Origin: Clostridium omnivorum
Lineage (GTDB): Bacteria; Bacillota; Clostridia; Clostridiales; Clostridiaceae
Direction of reading: 5' to 3'
Length of the DNA: 64,000 bases
Assembly (NCBI RefSeq): GCF_026012015.1
Contig: NZ_BRXR01000001.1
Coordinates: 1,724,001-1,788,000, forward strand
The translations under genes were made by a program, and so were the position numbers. Each line of letters starts with the position of its first letter. Position 1 is the first letter of the stretch. Below are positions 61,255-64,000 of this stretch, in pieces. The notes under the pieces are model-generated. The model searched no databases. It was not told the origin of the DNA and worked only from the letters and a program-made list of their open reading frames with translations.

Positions 61255-62298
61255 TTATAATTCAACAATTCTACTTAAATATTCTTTTGATGCTTCAATT
61301 TCATGGTTTTCAATATGCAGTAAAGCCAACTTGGCATAGATCTTTGTTATCTGCTGCTTATCACCTAGTATATTTATTATTTTCTTATAAACTTCCTTAA
61401 GTTCTTCAAAGCTGCAGCTATTTTTATAAAAATTCTCTAATAAATAGTATCCTTTAAGCTCATATTCTCTATCATGAAACTCGCTGGCCATGGATATGCC
61501 CTCATTAGCTAGTTCCAATGCTTTTTCATTATCACCTATTATAAAATGCACAGCAGCTTTATCTATCAAAGTATGAGACAAATTTAACAAGTCCCTTCCC
61601 CTTCTAATGCTTTGCGCCTTTTCAAAATAGTATATAGCTTCATCTATCCTATTTGTTTCAAAATTTACTACACCTAAATTATTATATATATAACCTAACC
61701 GAGTGTCCTCTTCATCCTCAAACAGTTCCAGTGCTGCTTCATAAATCTGTAGTGCCTTATAAAACTCCCTCTTAGCTATATAGCAATTAGCTTGTAATAC
61801 TATTCCATCAATATAATCGTTGAATTCACAGTTTACATCTATTAACGAAATATAACTCTCTAATATTGATAAGCATTCATCTATAAAATTAAGCTTTTTA
61901 TAGTCAAATGCAATATTAAATAGTGCATATTTTTCAACATTAGTATCTTTAATCCTAACTGCTAATCCATATGCTTTTTCAAAGTAAGGTAAAGCTTCCT
62001 CATATTTCAAATTCCCAAGCATACACTTGCCCATCTTATTATAGATATCCGGTAAAATCTCCTTATTCAAACTATAGCTGAGCTCTAAAACACTGTTGTA
62101 TATTATAAAAGCTTTGGTATATTCACCACTCTCATATAGAATTTCCGCTTTTTTGCTATGAGCATGTAATAAAACCTCTTTTAAATTTAGCTGCTGACAA
62201 ATGTTAATTACTTCTTCTAATTCTTCTAGGTTGTTTATTACATTAATTTTTTCTAAATAATATATTTTTATTTCATCTATTTTAATTCCTTGAGTCAA
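61255..62298 (-). CDS. Tetratricopeptide-repeat protein
   Basis: 347 residues, all helical, with about six TPR units (for example AHSKKAEILYESGEYTKAFI, KMGKCMLGNLKYEEALPYFE, YNNLGVVNFETNRIDEAIYY). No helix-turn-helix is seen before the repeats, unlike the transcription regulators that carry such TPR arrays. The start is a TTG and the ribosome binding site (GGAAGGTAGG) lies about 12 bases away, so the exact start is uncertain. Probably a protein-binding scaffold. Confidence 0.78.
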   Translation of the reverse strand: MTQGIKIDEIKIYYLEKINVINNLEELEEVINICQQLNLKEVLLHAHSKKAEILYESGEYTKAFIIYNSVLELSYSLNKEILPDIYNKMGKCMLGNLKYEEALPYFEKAYGLAVRIKDTNVEKYALFNIAFDYKKLNFIDECLSILESYISLIDVNCEFNDYIDGIVLQANCYIAKREFYKALQIYEAALELFEDEEDTRLGYIYNNLGVVNFETNRIDEAIYYFEKAQSIRRGRDLLNLSHTLIDKAAVHFIIGDNEKALELANEGISMASEFHDREYELKGYYLLENFYKNSCSFEELKEVYKKIINILGDKQQITKIYAKLALLHIENHEIEASKEYLSRIVEL

Positions 62299-62605
62299 AA
62301 GTTCAAAACCTACCTTCCAGCTGATTAATTAACAAATTAATTGTAACGATTACATTGATATAACACTATTATACTATTTTTTTATAATAAAAAAAAAGCA
62401 AATACTAACTTTAAGCTATTATCATGCAAAAATATACCTTTTGGGTTGAGAATAACTCCACTATAATCCAAATATGGTCCTATGTTCATAACACCCTATA
62501 AACAAACTAGGATATTACATACAAATAAGTGGAATGCTATTTTAGAATAAATTATTTTATTTTTAGGATACAATGCTTTGTATCCTAAAGTAATAGGAGG
62601 TAATT
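62299..62605. other. Intergenic region upstream of the first YsnF-like gene
   Basis: About 300 bp of AT-rich sequence with an A-rich stretch (62390-62398). The distinct signal is a perfect hairpin TTTAGGATACAA/TTGTATCCTAAA (62562-62589, loop TGCT) ending about 6 bp before the ribosome binding site AGGAGG. Confidence 0.7.
62562..62589 (+). promoter_or_regulatory. 5' hairpin just before the YsnF-like gene
   Basis: 12-bp perfect stem with a 4-base loop immediately upstream of TAATAGGAGG. It could be an mRNA-stabilising element, an operator or a temperature-sensitive structure. Confidence 0.65.
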
Positions 62606-63052
62606 ATGAGTAAATTATTTGATATTTTTGGTGATGATAATGAAGAAGCAAAATCAGAAGATAACGGAAATTTACGCCTTCGCAAAGAAGAATTGGATAT
62701 TAATAAAAAGCGAGTTCAAACTGGTGAAGTAGAGTTAAGTAAAGAAATAGTGGAAGAGCAAAAAACTGTAGACGTACCCGTAACTCATGAAGAAGTTGTT
62801 ATTGAAAGAAGATCTGTAGATAATGAAGCTTCTGATTCTCCAATTGGTGAAAGCGAAACTATACGTATACCTGTAAGTGAAGAACAAGTTGATGTGGATA
62901 AGCACACTGTAATTACTGGTGAGGTAAGTGCTCATAAACGTGAAGTTGAAGAAACCAAACATGTTGACGAGACTTTAAAAAGAGAAGAAGCCCGTGTAAA
63001 CTCCACAGGAGATGTAGATGTTATTAATGAAGATGAAAGCGGTCTTCACTAA
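62606..63052 (+). CDS. YsnF/AvaK-domain (DUF2382) stress protein
   Basis: 148 residues. The DUF2382 domain covers about 21-130: LRLRKEELDINKKRVQTGEV, VPVTHEEVVIERRSV, SETIRIPVSEEQVDVDKHTV, and VEETKHVDETLKREEARVNS. Very rich in charged residues. In Bacillus the YsnF proteins belong to the general stress regulon. Strong AGGAGG site. A second, membrane-anchored paralogue lies 92 nt downstream. Confidence 0.88.
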   Translation: MSKLFDIFGDDNEEAKSEDNGNLRLRKEELDINKKRVQTGEVELSKEIVEEQKTVDVPVTHEEVVIERRSVDNEASDSPIGESETIRIPVSEEQVDVDKHTVITGEVSAHKREVEETKHVDETLKREEARVNSTGDVDVINEDESGLH

Positions 63053-63076
63053 AGCTCCTATGCTATAGGGTAAAAG

Positions 63077-63118
63077 AACACACCTCACAAATTACCACAG
63101 CACTGCGAGGTGTGTTTT
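63077..63118 (+). terminator. Terminator between the two YsnF-like genes
   Basis: Stem AACACACCTC/GAGGTGTGTT followed by TTAATAC; probably partial readthrough to the second gene. Confidence 0.75.
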
Positions 63119-63144
63119 AATACTATTTAAATGGAGGTGTTTCC

Positions 63145-63798
63145 ATGGCTCATAAGGATATTTATAAAGGACATAATTCATCCACTATTAAAGCAGCTGC
63201 TATAGGAGGAATATTTGGTGGAGCAATATATATAATATTCAACTTTTTATTCGGAATAAGATTCCCTGATATCTCCTTACTAGGAATTATTATAAGTTTT
63301 ATTATAGGAGCAATACTCAGAGTCCTATATGAATCCTATCCAGCTGACCAAGTAGCAAAAAATGATGCTGCAGAATTTCCTAAACAGAGTATTCTTGAAG
63401 ATGAGAATATATTAGAGCTTCATGAGGAACAGCTGGATATCTCTAAAAAACGAATACAAACAGCAAAGGTAATTACTCATAAGGAAATTGTAACGGAGGA
63501 AAAAAATATTATGGTTCCCGTGACCCGGGAAGAACTAGTAATTGAAAAAACAGTTTTTGATCCTGATGATCCCAGCGATGTAGAAGGCCAAACTGAAACA
63601 ATACGAATACCTATAAGTGAAGAAGACATAGATATTGTTAAACATAAGGTAGAATTAGAGGATGTTTCAGTTTATAGCAATGAATATGAGGAAAATCAGC
63701 AGATTAAAGAAACCTTGAAAAAGGAAAAGCTTAATATTAAAACCACTGGAAACGCTAAAGTTATAGACAATGCTACTGAAAACACCAAGGAGACTTAA
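63145..63798 (+). CDS. Membrane-anchored YsnF/AvaK-domain (DUF2382) protein
   Basis: 217 residues. Two hydrophobic segments near 17-38 and 43-60 precede a DUF2382 domain (about 90-205): LELHEEQLDISKKRIQTAKV, VPVTREELVIEKTVFD, TETIRIPISEEDIDIVKHKV, and IKETLKKEKLNIKTTGNAKV. It aligns closely with the preceding protein, so the two are tandem duplicates, one soluble and one at the membrane. ATGGAGGTGTTTCC precedes the start. Confidence 0.88.
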   Translation: MAHKDIYKGHNSSTIKAAAIGGIFGGAIYIIFNFLFGIRFPDISLLGIIISFIIGAILRVLYESYPADQVAKNDAAEFPKQSILEDENILELHEEQLDISKKRIQTAKVITHKEIVTEEKNIMVPVTREELVIEKTVFDPDDPSDVEGQTETIRIPISEEDIDIVKHKVELEDVSVYSNEYEENQQIKETLKKEKLNIKTTGNAKVIDNATENTKET

Positions 63799-63885
63799 AA
63801 TATAATGATGATTTATCAACAATAAATCGAAAGTTATGCACACTGTCCTCACTCTTGTGAGTATAACTTCTGATTTTACTCGCAA

Positions 63886-63940
63886 AATTGCTCCTTTTAT
63901 TAGCAGTTTAACTATTAATCCTGCAATAAAAGGAGCAATT
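63886..63940. terminator. Long stem-loop after the YsnF pair
   Basis: AATTGCTCCTTTTATTAGCA G pairs with CTGCAATAAAAGGAGCAATT over about 20 bp with one bulge and a 14-nt loop (63886-63906 with 63921-63940). It probably ends the YsnF transcript and a gene from the right. Confidence 0.75.
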
Positions 63941-64000
63941 ATAATTTATATTAATTTCGTGAGCAGCCACCCAGCTTCTTGTCGTAGTACATCTTTTTAT

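Noticed and set aside
1-64000. CRISPR array, tRNA or rRNA genes, transposase
   Set aside because: No regular spacer-repeat pattern, cloverleaf, rRNA core sequence or transposase motif was seen anywhere in the window.

Overview
This is a low-GC, AT-rich stretch with strong AGGAGG-type ribosome binding sites, frequent TTG/GTG starts and tightly packed genes. It reads as the chromosome of a Clostridium-like member of the Firmicutes. The species cannot be fixed from the sequence. I see no rRNA, tRNA, CRISPR array, transposase or recombinase.

Layout. (1) 1-14946 and (2) 21159-44982 are accessory arrays. Almost every gene lies on the + strand, has its own ribosome binding site, and encodes a small stand-alone enzyme or exporter: GNAT acetyltransferases, SAM methyltransferases, NUDIX and HAD hydrolases, P-loop kinases, alpha/beta hydrolases, a glyoxalase-fold protein, flavin enzymes, MFS and LysE exporters, small membrane proteins and a Doc-type toxin-antitoxin pair. 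Several families of short repeats sit between the genes. A few genes are broken (10925, 41450, 42136). An ECF sigma/anti-sigma pair (32264-33174) interrupts array 2 on the minus strand. (3) 15025-20909 is a core block: cysS, a PAS-GAF-GGDEF diguanylate cyclase, and a minus-strand operon of an unknown gene, a DnaD-like gene and a DnaB helicase. (4) 45158-53968 holds an HD phosphohydrolase, a Crp/Fnr regulator with a divergent aminotransferase, and a giant DUF4132 gene with two small companions. (5) 54211-64000 holds a candidate structured RNA, a DEAD-box helicase, a second sigma/anti-sigma pair, UV endonuclease UvsE, a membrane-anchored low-complexity protein, DUF1259 and CWC-type proteins, a TPR protein and two YsnF-like stress proteins.

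Main result. Upstream of cysS (minus strand, 16457-16659) is what looks like a complete ribosome-mediated attenuator: a promoter, a well-placed ribosome binding site, a 27-codon leader ORF with five consecutive Cys codons, and mutually exclusive RNA helices ending in an intrinsic terminator just before the cysS ribosome binding site. Clostridial cysS genes are usually expected to carry a T-box; none is visible here.

Other strong signals are two nearly identical 25-bp palindromes placed identically in the promoters of a marR-like gene and a DHA2 exporter; a long intergenic repeat (copies near 28.1, 33.4, 37.5 and 39.9 kb) that resembles a gene-less copy of the 59.2-60.0 kb locus and places the same upstream sequence before four membrane or anchored-protein genes; and a roughly 270-nt candidate non-coding RNA at 54.2 kb.
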